Positions 52,070 through 60,621 of a stretch of DNA of 64,000 nt are shown here, piece after piece. The DNA comes from Streptomyces sp. SLBN-31 (lineage in GTDB: Bacteria; Actinomycetota; Actinomycetes; Streptomycetales; Streptomycetaceae): positions 62,001 through 126,000 of the forward strand of contig NZ_VFNC01000002.1 of the NCBI RefSeq assembly GCF_006715395.1, given 5' to 3'. The first letter of the stretch is position 1. Each line of letters begins with the position of its first letter. The position numbers and the translations under genes are program-made. The notes beneath the pieces are model-generated. The model was not told where the DNA came from. It ran no database searches and worked only from the letters and a program-made list of their open reading frames with translations.

Positions 52070-53559
52070 CGGCACTCGCACACCGCACCCCGGCTCCCCC
52101 GACGAGCACTCCGCTGCCCTCTCCGGCGGACACCGCCCTGCCGTCCGGCCTCACCGTCGAACTCGCCGCCGGCACGCACCGGTCCGAGGACGGGCGGCTG
52201 CTGCTCGGCGGATCGCCGCTTCGCCTGCTCCGGCTGACCGCCCCTGCGGCACGCCTCCTGGACGGGGGCCGGCTCACGGTCACAGGCCCGGCGAGCGGCG
52301 CGCTCGCACGACGGCTGCTCGACGCCGGGATCGCCCATCCGCGCCCCGCGCCGGCGCCGGTGAGCGACACCACGGTGGTCATCCCCGTCAAGGACCGCGC
52401 CGACCAGCTGGACCGGCTGCTCGCAGCCCTGCGCGCCGACCAGCCGACCTCCCCCCTGCCGGTCCTGGTCGTGGACGACGGCTCCGCCGACCCCGCGGCC
52501 CTGGCCCGGGTGGCCAGCGCGCACGGCGCCGAACTGCTGACCCACCCACGCAACCTCGGCCCGGCAGCGGCCCGCAACACCGGCCTGCGGCACACCCGTA
52601 CCCCGTACGTGGCGTTCTGCGACTCCGACGTGGTGCCCGAACCCGGGTGGCTCGCCGCCCTGCTGGCGCAGTTCGCCGACCCCGCGGTGGCGCTCGCCGC
52701 TCCCCGCGTGGTCGCACTGCCCGTCGCCGAACCCGGGCTCCTGGACCGGTACGAGGAGAAGCGCTCGCCACTGGACATGGGAGCCGGAGAAGGACCGGTC
52801 GTGCCGGTGTCCGCGCTGTCCTACGTCCCCAGCGCGACCATCGTGGTCCGCCGTGACGCCGTGGGCACCGGCTTCGACGACCACATGCGCGTCGGGGAGG
52901 ACGTCGACCTGTGCATGCGGCTGCACGAGGCGGGCTGGCGGCTGCGGTACGTGCCCACCGCGCGCGTGGGCCACCGGCACCGCACCGACCTGCGCGGCTG
53001 GCTCGCCCAGCGAGCCGCATACGGCACCGGCGCCGCCGACCTGGCGCTGCGCCACCCCGGGCAGGTGCCGCCGCTGTATGCCGCCCCCTGGTCGCTGGCC
53101 GCCTGCGCCCTGCTGCTGCGCGGCAGGCCGGGGCCGACGGCCGTGGCAGCGGCCCTGACGGCGGTGACCGCCGTCCGCGTGGCACGACGTATGCCCGACG
53201 CCGACCACCCCTCCCGCGCGGGGGCACTGCTGTCGCTCGCCGCGCTGCGCGGCACCGCCGAGCAGTTGCTGCGCTGCGCCACCCGGCACCACTGGCCCCT
53301 TGCGACGGCCGCCGCCGTGGCGAGCCCGCGCGCGCGGTACGTGCTGATCGCCGCGGCCGTCGTCGAGGGGCTGGTGGACCACCGCCGCTCCGGCACCTCG
53401 CTCGGCCCCCTCGCGCACTTGGCGATCCGTCGCCTGGACGACCTCGCCTATGGCTGGGGGGTCTGGCAGGGCGCCCTGCGGCGCGGGACCACCGCACCGC
53501 TGCGACCGCGCCTCGCCCTGCGCCTGGTGAGCCGTTGGACCGCCGGAGGGCGGCCGTAG
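52066..53559 (+). CDS. mftF: Mycofactocin glycosyltransferase (GT2)
   Basis: This 497-residue protein starts at the ATG at 52066 (ATGA overlap). An N-terminal RRE-like region of about 85 residues (LLLGGSPLRLLRLTAPAARLLDGGRLTV…LLDAGIAHPRP) precedes a GT2 domain. The GT2 domain shows TVVIPVKDRADQLDRLL, VLVVDDGSADP, GPAAARNTGLRHTRTPYVAFCDSDVVPEP (DxD-like), and GFDDHMRVGEDVDLCMRLHEAGWRLRYVP (ED motif). A C-terminal hydrophobic stretch suggests membrane contact. It adds beta-1,4-glucose units to pre-mycofactocin. It ends the mft operon. Confidence 0.95.
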   Translation: MTALAHRTPAPPTSTPLPSPADTALPSGLTVELAAGTHRSEDGRLLLGGSPLRLLRLTAPAARLLDGGRLTVTGPASGALARRLLDAGIAHPRPAPAPVSDTTVVIPVKDRADQLDRLLAALRADQPTSPLPVLVVDDGSADPAALARVASAHGAELLTHPRNLGPAAARNTGLRHTRTPYVAFCDSDVVPEPGWLAALLAQFADPAVALAAPRVVALPVAEPGLLDRYEEKRSPLDMGAGEGPVVPVSALSYVPSATIVVRRDAVGTGFDDHMRVGEDVDLCMRLHEAGWRLRYVPTARVGHRHRTDLRGWLAQRAAYGTGAADLALRHPGQVPPLYAAPWSLAACALLLRGRPGPTAVAAALTAVTAVRVARRMPDADHPSRAGALLSLAALRGTAEQLLRCATRHHWPLATAAAVASPRARYVLIAAAVVEGLVDHRRSGTSLGPLAHLAIRRLDDLAYGWGVWQGALRRGTTAPLRPRLALRLVSRWTAGGRP

Positions 53560-53579
53560 CCGCGGCCCCCGACCCGCCG

Positions 53580-53596
53580 CCAACCTCCCGCCAACC
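53580..53596 (+). promoter_or_regulatory. CCAACC direct repeat upstream of acetyl-CoA synthetase
   Basis: CCAACCTCCCGCCAACC matches 15 of 17 bases of the site upstream of the aldehyde dehydrogenase, in the same orientation relative to the gene, and ends 95 bases before the ATG. It supports a separate promoter for acsA in the 131-base gap after mftF. Confidence 0.5.
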
Positions 53597-53690
53597 CTGA
53601 CCGGCCACCGTGTCCACCTGGCGACGGCCGGTCGCGCCCTCGGAACGGCACCCGTGCCGTCAGCACCCGCACCCCACTGGAGGATCTGGT

Positions 53691-55667
53691 ATGTCTCCGC
53701 GCTCTGCCCACCCCGCCCTTACAGAGAACCCGCTCGCCCCCCAGGGCGCCGCCGTGTCCGGACCGCTGGAGCCGACCGCGGACGACCGCCTCGCCTTCTG
53801 GGCGCGGGAGGCCGGGCAGCTCCACTGGGACACCGGCTGGGACCAGGTGCTGGACTGGACGGACGCGCCCTTCGCCCGCTGGTTCACCGGCGGGAGGCTG
53901 AACGTGGCGTACAACTGCGTCGACCGGCACGTCGAGGCAGGGCACGGCGACCAGATCGCCTTCCACTGGGAGGGCGAGCCGGGTGACACCCGCACGATCA
54001 CCTACGCGGAGCTGAGGCGCGAGGTCTGCCGCACGGCGAACGCCCTGCTCTGCCTCGGTCTGACGCCGGGCGACCGGGTCGCCATCCAGCTGCCGATGAT
54101 CCCCGAGGCGGTCTTCGCCATGCTGGCGTGCGCCCGGCTCGGCCTGCCGCACAGCGTCGTGTTCGGCGGGTTCTCCCCGGCCGCCCTGCAGTCGCGCATC
54201 GACGACGCCCAAGCCAGGCTGCTGATCACCGCGGACGGCCAGTACCGGCGGGGTGAGACCGAGGCCATGAAGGCGAACACCGACGAGGCGACCAGGGACA
54301 CCCCGAGCATCGAGCACGTCCTGGTGGTCCGGCGCACCGGTACCGACGTGCCGTGGACCGAGGGCCGCGACCTGTGGTGGCACGACCTGGTCGACGCCCA
54401 GTCCGACGAGCACACCCCCGAACCCTTCGACGCCGAGCACCCGCTGTTCATCCTCTACACCTCCGGGACGACGGGCAGCCCGAAGGGCATCCTGCACACC
54501 TCCGGCGGCTACCTGACCCAGGCCGCCTACACCCACCGCACCGTCTTCGACCTCGACCCCGAGACCGACGTCTACTGGTGCACCGCCGACATCGGCTGGA
54601 TCACCGGGCACTCCTACATCGTGTACGGGCCGCTCGCCAACCGGGCGACCTCGGTCATGTACGAGGGCACGCCCAACACCCCGCACGAAGGGCGGCACTT
54701 CGAGATCATCGAGAAGTACGGCGTCACGGTCTACTACACCGCCCCCACCCTCATCCGCACCTTCATGAAGTGGGGCGAGCAGATCCCCGCCCGCTACGAC
54801 GTCTCCTCGATCCGCGTACTCGGCAGCGTCGGCGAACCGATCAACCCCGAGGCGTGGCGCTGGTACCGCACGCACATCGGGGCCGGCCGGGCGCCGATCG
54901 TGGACACCTGGTGGCAGACCGAGACCGGCGCCATCATGATCTCACCGCTGCCCGGGGGCACCGCCCAGCCCCCCGGGGCCGGGGCAGGGACCGGCGCGAA
55001 GCCCGGCTCGGCCCAGGCGCCGCTGCCGGGCCTGTCCGCCAAGGTGGTCGACGACCGGGGCCGTCAGGTCGGCAACGGCGAGAGCGGCTATCTGGTCCTC
55101 GACCAGCCCTGGCCGTCCATGCTGCGCGGGATCTGGGGCGACGAGGAGCGGTACCGGGCGACGTACTGGTCCCGTTTCGCCGACCAGGGCTACTACTTCG
55201 CCGGGGATGGCGCGCGCTACGACGAGGACGGCGACATCTGGCTGCTGGGCCGCGTGGACGACGTCATGAACGTCTCCGGGCACCGGATCTCCACCGCGGA
55301 GGTCGAGTCGGCGCTCGTCTCGCACCCCGCGGTGGCCGAGGCCGCGGTGGTGGGCGCGTCGGACGCGACCACCGGGCAGGCCATCGTCGCCTTCGTCATC
55401 CTGCGCGCCGGCGCCGACCCGGACCTCACGGCGGTGCTGCGCGACCATGTCGCACACGAGATCGGCCCGATCGCCAAGCCCCGCCAGATCATGGTGGTTG
55501 CGGAACTGCCCAAGACCCGGTCCGGGAAGATCATGCGCAGGCTGCTGCGCGACGTCGCCGAGCACCGGGAGGTCGGAGACGTCACGACGCTCGCCGACGC
55601 CTCCGTGATGGACCGGATCAACGCCGGTCTCAGTCATGGGCAGCAGGACAAGGCGGGCCCGGCATGA
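53691..55667 (+). CDS. acs: Acetate-CoA ligase (AMP-forming)
   Basis: This 658-residue acyl-adenylating enzyme starts at the ATG at 53691 (GGAGG upstream). Motifs: FILYTSGTTGSPKGILHTSGGYL (P-loop), DIGWITGHSYIVYGPL, IVDTWWQTETGAIMISPLPG, GRVDDVMNVSGHRISTAEVESAL and PKTRSGKIMRRLLRDVA (catalytic/acetylatable Lys). The length and the WQTETG motif fit acetyl-CoA synthetase. It converts acetate, the end product of the alcohol and aldehyde dehydrogenases nearby, to acetyl-CoA with formation of AMP and PPi. Propionate is an alternative substrate. Confidence 0.93.
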   Translation: MSPRSAHPALTENPLAPQGAAVSGPLEPTADDRLAFWAREAGQLHWDTGWDQVLDWTDAPFARWFTGGRLNVAYNCVDRHVEAGHGDQIAFHWEGEPGDTRTITYAELRREVCRTANALLCLGLTPGDRVAIQLPMIPEAVFAMLACARLGLPHSVVFGGFSPAALQSRIDDAQARLLITADGQYRRGETEAMKANTDEATRDTPSIEHVLVVRRTGTDVPWTEGRDLWWHDLVDAQSDEHTPEPFDAEHPLFILYTSGTTGSPKGILHTSGGYLTQAAYTHRTVFDLDPETDVYWCTADIGWITGHSYIVYGPLANRATSVMYEGTPNTPHEGRHFEIIEKYGVTVYYTAPTLIRTFMKWGEQIPARYDVSSIRVLGSVGEPINPEAWRWYRTHIGAGRAPIVDTWWQTETGAIMISPLPGGTAQPPGAGAGTGAKPGSAQAPLPGLSAKVVDDRGRQVGNGESGYLVLDQPWPSMLRGIWGDEERYRATYWSRFADQGYYFAGDGARYDEDGDIWLLGRVDDVMNVSGHRISTAEVESALVSHPAVAEAAVVGASDATTGQAIVAFVILRAGADPDLTAVLRDHVAHEIGPIAKPRQIMVVAELPKTRSGKIMRRLLRDVAEHREVGDVTTLADASVMDRINAGLSHGQQDKAGPA

Positions 55668-56221
55668 GGGGCGGCGGCCCGTCGCCCGGCCGGGTCGTGC
55701 GCCTCACCGGAGCGAGCGCCGCCGGCGGCCCCGACCGGGCCGTCAACACGGCCGTCGACCGTTGCGGGCGCCTGAATCACCTGGCCGTGTGCGAGGTTTG
55801 GTCCAGAGCCGCTGGGAGGCCGCCGGCTTGCGGGCGGCGAGCCGGCCGGCGTCGGACGGCCGCGCAGGACGGACCGGTCGTCGACGTGATCACGGATGCG
55901 GTCCGGGAGCGGTCGCGGGACACCGCCCTGGCCGGACTGCCCGGGCTCGCCGGGTGGCCGGCGGCCGAACCGACGCCCGGCACCGGCGTCCACACCGTCA
56001 TGACCGGTCCGCCGGTCGGCGCGGACGCTTACCGCAGAGCGAACGCCGACGCGCTGTGCGGCCTCCCCGGCCCGCCGCGCGTGCCGGGCACCCGGGCCGG
56101 AAGCGGTCCCCGCCCAGGGGCCTCTCCGCCCGTCACGGGCCGCCCGACCGAAGCACGCCGACAACGGCGAAGACCAGGAACGCAGACCATGAACGACCAC
56201 TGGAAGGCACGCGCGCGCTGA
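55664..56221 (+). CDS. Hypothetical ORF coupled to acs and adk
   Basis: This is an open frame of 185 codons that starts with an ATG overlapping the acs stop (ATGA) and ends with a TGA overlapping the adk ATG (TGATG). The protein is Pro/Arg/Gly-rich and low in recognisable structure. One stretch (RLTGASAAGGPDRAVNTAVDRCGRLNHLAVCE) looks faintly like a short-chain dehydrogenase fragment; another (GVHTVMTGPPVGADAYRRANADALCG) is unassigned. It may be a decayed gene whose frame still supports coupling, or a chance frame. The exact double overlap is the only argument for it being translated. Confidence 0.35.
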   Translation: MRGGGPSPGRVVRLTGASAAGGPDRAVNTAVDRCGRLNHLAVCEVWSRAAGRPPACGRRAGRRRTAAQDGPVVDVITDAVRERSRDTALAGLPGLAGWPAAEPTPGTGVHTVMTGPPVGADAYRRANADALCGLPGPPRVPGTRAGSGPRPGASPPVTGRPTEARRQRRRPGTQTMNDHWKARAR

Positions 56222-56796
56222 TGCGAATCGTCCTCATCGGCCCTCCCGGAGCGGGCAAGGGCACCCAAGCAGCCATACTCAGCGAGAGACTCGGCATCCC
56301 GCACATCTCCACCGGAGACCTGTTCCGCGAGCACGTCACCCGCCGGACGCCACTCGGGCAGGAAGCCAAGCGGTATCTCGACGCCGGCGAACTCGTACCC
56401 GATCACGTCACCGGCGGCATGGTCCGCCAGCGGCTGCACCAGTCCGACGCCCGGCGCGGCTTCCTTCTGGACGGCTTCCCGCGCACCCTGACACAGGCGC
56501 GGGAACTCGCCGCGATGCTGGATTCCACCGGAGCCGGACTGGACGCCGTGGTGGAGTTCACCGCGCCCGAGGACATCGTGGTGAAGCGGCTGCTGAACCG
56601 CGGCCGGCCGGATGACACCGAGGATGTCATCCGCCATCGGCAGCGGGTCTACGAACGCCAGACCGCCCCTCTGCTCGACCACTACGCGGACATCCTGCTG
56701 ACTGTTCAGGCCGTCGGACCGATCGACGGGATCGCCGGGCGGGCGCTCACGGGACTGTCGGGAGAGTCGGTCCGGCACCCTCGGCATGCACGGTGA
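56221..56796 (+). CDS. adk: Adenylate kinase, short (LID-less) type
   Basis: This is a 191-residue adenylate kinase starting at the ATG at 56221. P-loop GPPGAGKGTQ, AMP-binding HISTGDLFREHV, GFLLDGFPRT and a short LID region (LLNRGRPDDTEDVIRHRQRVYERQTAPLLDHY) as in actinobacterial enzymes. The housekeeping adk normally lies in the ribosomal-protein/secY operon, so this is probably a second copy. Its place after an AMP-forming acetyl-CoA synthetase suggests it converts the AMP produced back to ADP, pulling acetate activation forward. Confidence 0.9.
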   Translation: MRIVLIGPPGAGKGTQAAILSERLGIPHISTGDLFREHVTRRTPLGQEAKRYLDAGELVPDHVTGGMVRQRLHQSDARRGFLLDGFPRTLTQARELAAMLDSTGAGLDAVVEFTAPEDIVVKRLLNRGRPDDTEDVIRHRQRVYERQTAPLLDHYADILLTVQAVGPIDGIAGRALTGLSGESVRHPRHAR

Positions 56797-57060
56797 TCCC
56801 CTCGTCCCTCAAGGGAGGCAACCGGCCTCGCGGGACGCGGGGTTGGACAGTGGGGGGACGTTCGCGGTGCAAGGCGTTCAGGCTTCCGCCGAGGAAATCC
56901 GTGAGGGTGCCGGCCGGCGGGTCTCCGCCCGGCCGAGCCCCGGTCAGGTCATTGAAGTGAAGCGCGTCGCCACCCCGTCGGGCGTGGAGGGTGCACGAGC
57001 AAGCGCTGCGGCTGCTCGGCCCGGACGGCGTGTGCTCACCATGCTCCGAGGAGAGTCGCC

Positions 57061-57981
57061 ATGGTGTTCGGTCAATCGGGTAGCACGGAGCGTCTGGCGT
57101 ACGCGGGCGCCAGGCCTCCGGCCGAGAGCCTGCGAAGCGTTCAGTTCTCCTGTCAGTTGCTCTCCCGCAACCAGGTGCGGTTCGTGGACGGCTTCTACGA
57201 GAGCATGGTCGTTCTGGTGCCCCAGGTGCGGGAGTTGCCGCCGCGGGCAGGATGGTCGCTGTGCAACAGGCTGGCTCAGTCGGTGCTGTGGGCCGCACTG
57301 ACCCAGGACGCACCGGAGGCCGTCGAGGCGACCCTGCGCCAGGTCGGTGGGGCAATCCAGCAGCAGGGATTCTTCGACGGCTGGCACTGGTCGTTCGGTG
57401 CGGCCCTGCTCGACACGGTGCGCCAGATACACAAGAGCGAATGGGGCTCCCGGCTCAGTTCCGACTGGATAGCGTTCTACACGTGGCTCAGCGGGAACCT
57501 CCGGCTGGGCGCGGATGCCGCCCGGCCGGGAACGGATCGCGCCCAGCCTCCGCCGGACTCCGATCAGTGGCAGGCGCGTCGCGGTACACCGCGGGACGAC
57601 GGCTCCACTCCGGCCCACGTCGGCCCCGCGAGCGACCCGCCGCGGGAAGAGACACTCAATGGGATCCTCGCCGTGCTGCGCTCCCGCCACTTCCCCGACG
57701 ACGACCGCGGGCTCGCGGCGATCTGCACCCGGGTCGCCCTGCGCACTGGCGTCGACCTGCGCTCTCCCCGCCCGGACCAGCAGACCGACGCGGCGGTGGT
57801 CTCCAGAGTCCTGAGCGTCCTGCTGGTGCTGGGCTTCTCGTTGTCGCCCTCGCCGCACCACCTGCTCTTCCACCCGTCGGACCCGGAGGACAGCGGCTCG
57901 CGGCAGCCCGGCGGCCAGCCCCTCGCCGCGGCGGGCCTTCGGCACCGCTTTCGGCGACTTCTGAACAAGGCAGACAGTTGA
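57061..57981 (+). CDS. Globin-like fold protein without obvious heme His
   Basis: This 306-residue protein starts at the ATG at 57061. Residues of about 30-150 have the globin helix pattern: NQVRFVDGFYESMVVLVPQVRELPPRAGWSLCNRLAQSVLWAAL, AVEATLRQVGGAIQQQGFFDGWHWSFGAALLDTVRQI, WIAFYTWLSGNLRL. In bacterial globins the segment D-H-R-K-x-G carries the proximal His; here it reads G-A-I-Q-Q-Q-G-F, so heme binding by that His is not expected, though the nearby GWHW His might substitute. After a Pro-rich linker a second helical domain (ETLNGILAVLRSRHF…AAVVSRVLSVLLVLGFSL) follows. The stop codon lies within the TCAA/TTGA end of the TnpB element, so the C-terminus was probably changed by the insertion. 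A FIST gene follows beyond the element. Confidence 0.6.
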   Translation: MVFGQSGSTERLAYAGARPPAESLRSVQFSCQLLSRNQVRFVDGFYESMVVLVPQVRELPPRAGWSLCNRLAQSVLWAALTQDAPEAVEATLRQVGGAIQQQGFFDGWHWSFGAALLDTVRQIHKSEWGSRLSSDWIAFYTWLSGNLRLGADAARPGTDRAQPPPDSDQWQARRGTPRDDGSTPAHVGPASDPPREETLNGILAVLRSRHFPDDDRGLAAICTRVALRTGVDLRSPRPDQQTDAAVVSRVLSVLLVLGFSLSPSPHHLLFHPSDPEDSGSRQPGGQPLAAAGLRHRFRRLLNKADS

Positions 57982-58130
57982 CTTCCTCTCCCTCCTGAAG
58001 GAGGGGGAGTCCTACGGCTCGCGCCGTGGGGTTTTCTGCTTCATCGCCGATTGCCCGCCCGGAGTGCTCCGTTGAGGTCTTACATCAGCTCCACAGACAG
58101 TCGCCGTCAGCCCGACGGCCAGAATGTTCT
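57978..58130 (-). ncRNA. Probable omega (reRNA) scaffold at the tnpB 3' end
   Basis: In TnpB systems the guide RNA is made from the 3' end of tnpB plus the right end of the element, with the guide read from DNA just outside. Here the scaffold would include the hairpin at 57988-58008 and end at TCAA (minus strand). The guide would then start CTGTCTGCCTTG, antisense to the 3' end of the globin-like gene. The inner boundary is a guess. Confidence 0.45.
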
Positions 58131-59205
58131 TCGCCGCGTTCACGTCCCGGTCGTGGGTCGTCCCGCAGTCGCACGTCCACGCGCGGACGTTGAGCGGCAT
58201 CGTGTCCTGCAGGCTGCCGCAGGCGGAGCACAGCTTGGAGGAGGGGAACCAGCGGTCGATCGCGATCACTGCGCGGCCGTACCACTGGGCCTTGTATTCC
58301 AGCATGCTCCGCAACTCGGACCAGGCCGCGTCGCTGATGGCGCGGGCCAGGCTGCCGTTCTTCATCATGTTCCGCACGGCGAGGTCCTCGATCACGATCG
58401 TTTGGTTTTCACGAACGAGACGAGTGGTGAGTTTGTGCAGGTGGTCGAGCCTGCGGTCGGTGATGCGGGCGTAGACCGTGGCCGCCTTCCGGCGTGCCTT
58501 GGCCCGGTTCGCTCCCTCCCCCTTGGCCTTGCGGGCAAGCTGCCGCTGGGCCTTGGCCAGGCGGGCTCGGTCGCGGCGCTCGTGCCGGGGGTTGGAAACC
58601 TTCTCCCCGGTGGAGAGGGTCAGCAGGTGATCGAGGCCGACGTCGACACCGACGGCCGCGTGGGTGGGGGGAAGTGGCCGGACGGAGAGGTCCTCACACA
58701 GCAGGGACACATACCAGCGTCCGGCCGCGTCGTTGGACACCGTCACGGTGGACGGCGACGCACCCTCGGGCAGGGGACGGGACCACACGATGTCCAGCGG
58801 CTCCGCCATCTTCGCCAGGGTCAGCCTGCCGTCCTTAAACCGGAACGCGCTGGTGGTGTACTCCGCCGACTTCCGCGACTTCTTCCGCGACTTGAACCGC
58901 GGGTACCTCGCCCGCCTGCCGAAGAAGTTCGCGAACGCCGTCTGAAGGTGCCGCAGAGCCTGCTGGAGCGGCACGGAGGAAACCTCGTTGAGGTAGGCGA
59001 GTTCCTCGCTCTTCTTCCAGGCCGTCAGCATCGCCGACGTCTGGTGGTAGCTCACCCGCTGCTCCCTCGCCCACGCCTGCCTGCGCGCCGCAAGGGCCAG
59101 GTTGTAGACCTTCCGCACACATCCGAACGTGCGCGACAGCTCGGCTGCCTGCGCACCGGTCGGATAGAAGCGGTACTTGAACGCCCGCTTCACGCCAGTG
59201 GTCAC
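58012..59205 (-). CDS. tnpB: TnpB RNA-guided endonuclease
   Basis: This 397-residue TnpB starts at the ATG at 59205 (MTTGVKRAFKYRFYPTGAQAAELSRTFGCVRKVYN). RuvC residues are all present: Asp188 (VGVDVGLDHLL), Glu273 (VIEDLAVRNM) and Asp354 (HDRDVNAAKN). A zinc ribbon reads CSACGSLQDTMPLNVRAWTCDCG. The length is normal for TnpB. It cuts DNA next to a short TAM under guidance of the element-encoded RNA and helps retain the element. No TnpA is encoded, so movement would need one in trans. Unlike the copy at 33.5 kb it has no frameshift and is likely functional. Confidence 0.92.
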   Translation of the reverse strand: MTTGVKRAFKYRFYPTGAQAAELSRTFGCVRKVYNLALAARRQAWAREQRVSYHQTSAMLTAWKKSEELAYLNEVSSVPLQQALRHLQTAFANFFGRRARYPRFKSRKKSRKSAEYTTSAFRFKDGRLTLAKMAEPLDIVWSRPLPEGASPSTVTVSNDAAGRWYVSLLCEDLSVRPLPPTHAAVGVDVGLDHLLTLSTGEKVSNPRHERRDRARLAKAQRQLARKAKGEGANRAKARRKAATVYARITDRRLDHLHKLTTRLVRENQTIVIEDLAVRNMMKNGSLARAISDAAWSELRSMLEYKAQWYGRAVIAIDRWFPSSKLCSACGSLQDTMPLNVRAWTCDCGTTHDRDVNAAKNILAVGLTATVCGADVRPQRSTPGGQSAMKQKTPRREP

Positions 59206-59363
59206 GGCTCACAAACTAATCCTCCGGCTTGTGACTATGTGCCGGTTCGTGGGAATCGACGCCGGTCCGCCCCGGCGGCGAACCGGCTTTCCCTGCCCTG
59301 CTCCGCAGAAGCTTCGCTTCCTCCCCGGCCCGAAGGCCGGGGTATCCACGAAGAAAGGCCCCG

Positions 59364-60536
59364 ATGACGTTCTTCCCTCGCGTCCTACCCGGCGCTGGCG
59401 TCGTACGCGCCCATGTCACCGGACCGGCTCCGCAGGCGGTCGACCGGCTGCTGGCACAGCTCGACCGCGATCTGTCGGGACGCCGGGCGGTCGCGGTGAT
59501 GTACTTCGCCTCCAGTGTTTACGACCCCGCCGAAGTCGCACCCGTCATCAGCTCGCGCTTTCCCGAAGCGGTGGTCATCGGCTGTTCCACCGCCGGGGAG
59601 TTCACCGACCTGCATAACGGGACCGGCGGCATCTCGGCCGTGGTGCTTCCGGACGGGCTGATCACCCAAGCGGTGGCGGTCCTCGGCGAGTTGGACGGCG
59701 ACGCAGGCGACGGCACCGCGGTCGCCGTCCAGTCGCTCGAGGAAGCCCTCCAGGTTCAGCTCCGCCACCTCGACCCGGCCCACCACCTGGGCTTCGTGCT
59801 GATCGACGGCCTGCACGGATCCGAGGAGCAGGTCAACGAGATGCTGGGGAACGCGGCACCGCTGCTGGACTTCGTCGGCGGTTCCGCCGGAGACGACTTC
59901 GCCTTCCAGGGCACCTGGACCGCCGTGGGCCACGACGTGAGCTACCACGGGGCGGCGCTCATGGTGTGCCGGACCGCCGTCCCGTTCCGGGTGGTCAAGT
60001 CATGCTCCTTCACCCCGACCGGCAGGCTCCTGCGGATCACCCGTGCGGACGCCGCGTCCCGGACCGTCCTCGAGATCGACGGCCGGCCGGCCGCGGAGGC
60101 GTACGCGGATGCCCTGGGCGTGAGCGTCGACGCGCTCGACGCCGCCTGGACGGAGTACCCGGTGGGCCTCATGATCGACGGCCAGCCGTGGGTCCGCAGC
60201 CCTCAGGCGGTAATGCCGGACGGTGGCCTCCGGTTCTACGCCGAGATCATGCCGGGAATGGAGGTCGAGGTCATGCAGGCGGGTGACCTCATCGCCGAGA
60301 CCACTGCCGCCCTGCGCCGAACCCGCGCCGAACTCGGAGGGCGGGCCGGCGGCGCGGTTCTCTTCAACTGCTGCCTGCGCCGCAAGGAGATCGACGCCAA
60401 GAACCTCTCCGCGGACTTCGTCGCAGCCCTGGGCGGCGTCCCGTCGGCTGGGTTCCACACCTACGGCGAGAGCTGGCTCGGCCACGTGAACCAGACCCTT
60501 GCCGGTGTCGTGTTCGGGCCCCCGGGCGAGGCGTGA
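59364..60536 (+). CDS. FIST domain signal-transduction protein
   Basis: This 390-residue protein starts at the ATG at 59364 (AGAAAGG upstream, close to the end of the TnpB element). FIST_N: RRAVAVMYFASSVYDPAEVAPVISSRFPEAVVIGCSTAGEFTD … HLGFVLIDGLHGSEEQVNEMLGNAAPLLDFVGGSAGDDFAFQGTWTAVGH. FIST_C: RTVLEIDGRPAAEAYADALG … FYAEIMPGMEVEVMQAGDLIAETTAALRRTRAELGGRAGGAVLFNCCLRRKEI … GFHTYGESWLGHVNQTLAGVVFG. FIST proteins are input modules thought to bind small ligands such as amino acids. This one has no kinase or output domain, so it must act with partners, perhaps the globin-like protein upstream. Confidence 0.88.
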   Translation: MTFFPRVLPGAGVVRAHVTGPAPQAVDRLLAQLDRDLSGRRAVAVMYFASSVYDPAEVAPVISSRFPEAVVIGCSTAGEFTDLHNGTGGISAVVLPDGLITQAVAVLGELDGDAGDGTAVAVQSLEEALQVQLRHLDPAHHLGFVLIDGLHGSEEQVNEMLGNAAPLLDFVGGSAGDDFAFQGTWTAVGHDVSYHGAALMVCRTAVPFRVVKSCSFTPTGRLLRITRADAASRTVLEIDGRPAAEAYADALGVSVDALDAAWTEYPVGLMIDGQPWVRSPQAVMPDGGLRFYAEIMPGMEVEVMQAGDLIAETTAALRRTRAELGGRAGGAVLFNCCLRRKEIDAKNLSADFVAALGGVPSAGFHTYGESWLGHVNQTLAGVVFGPPGEA

Positions 60537-60621
60537 AGCTGACATGGCCCACGCTGATGCCGGTACGACCCCCGCTGTAAAGCAGTCACATGCGCGGCAT
60601 CTCTGAGTATGGGGATTCTCC

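Larger units (their letters stand above)
57978..59345 (-). mobile_element. IS200/IS605-type element with intact tnpB
   Basis: The element contains one gene, tnpB, and is bounded by subterminal hairpins. The left end (for the minus-strand element) is CCCCGGCC-CGAA-GGCCGGGG at 59323-59342. The right end is an imperfect CTCCCTCC-TGAA-GGAGGGGGAG hairpin at 57988-58008, followed on the minus strand by TCAA at 57981-57978. There is no tnpA. It separates the globin-like gene from the FIST gene. The exact left boundary is uncertain. Confidence 0.65.
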
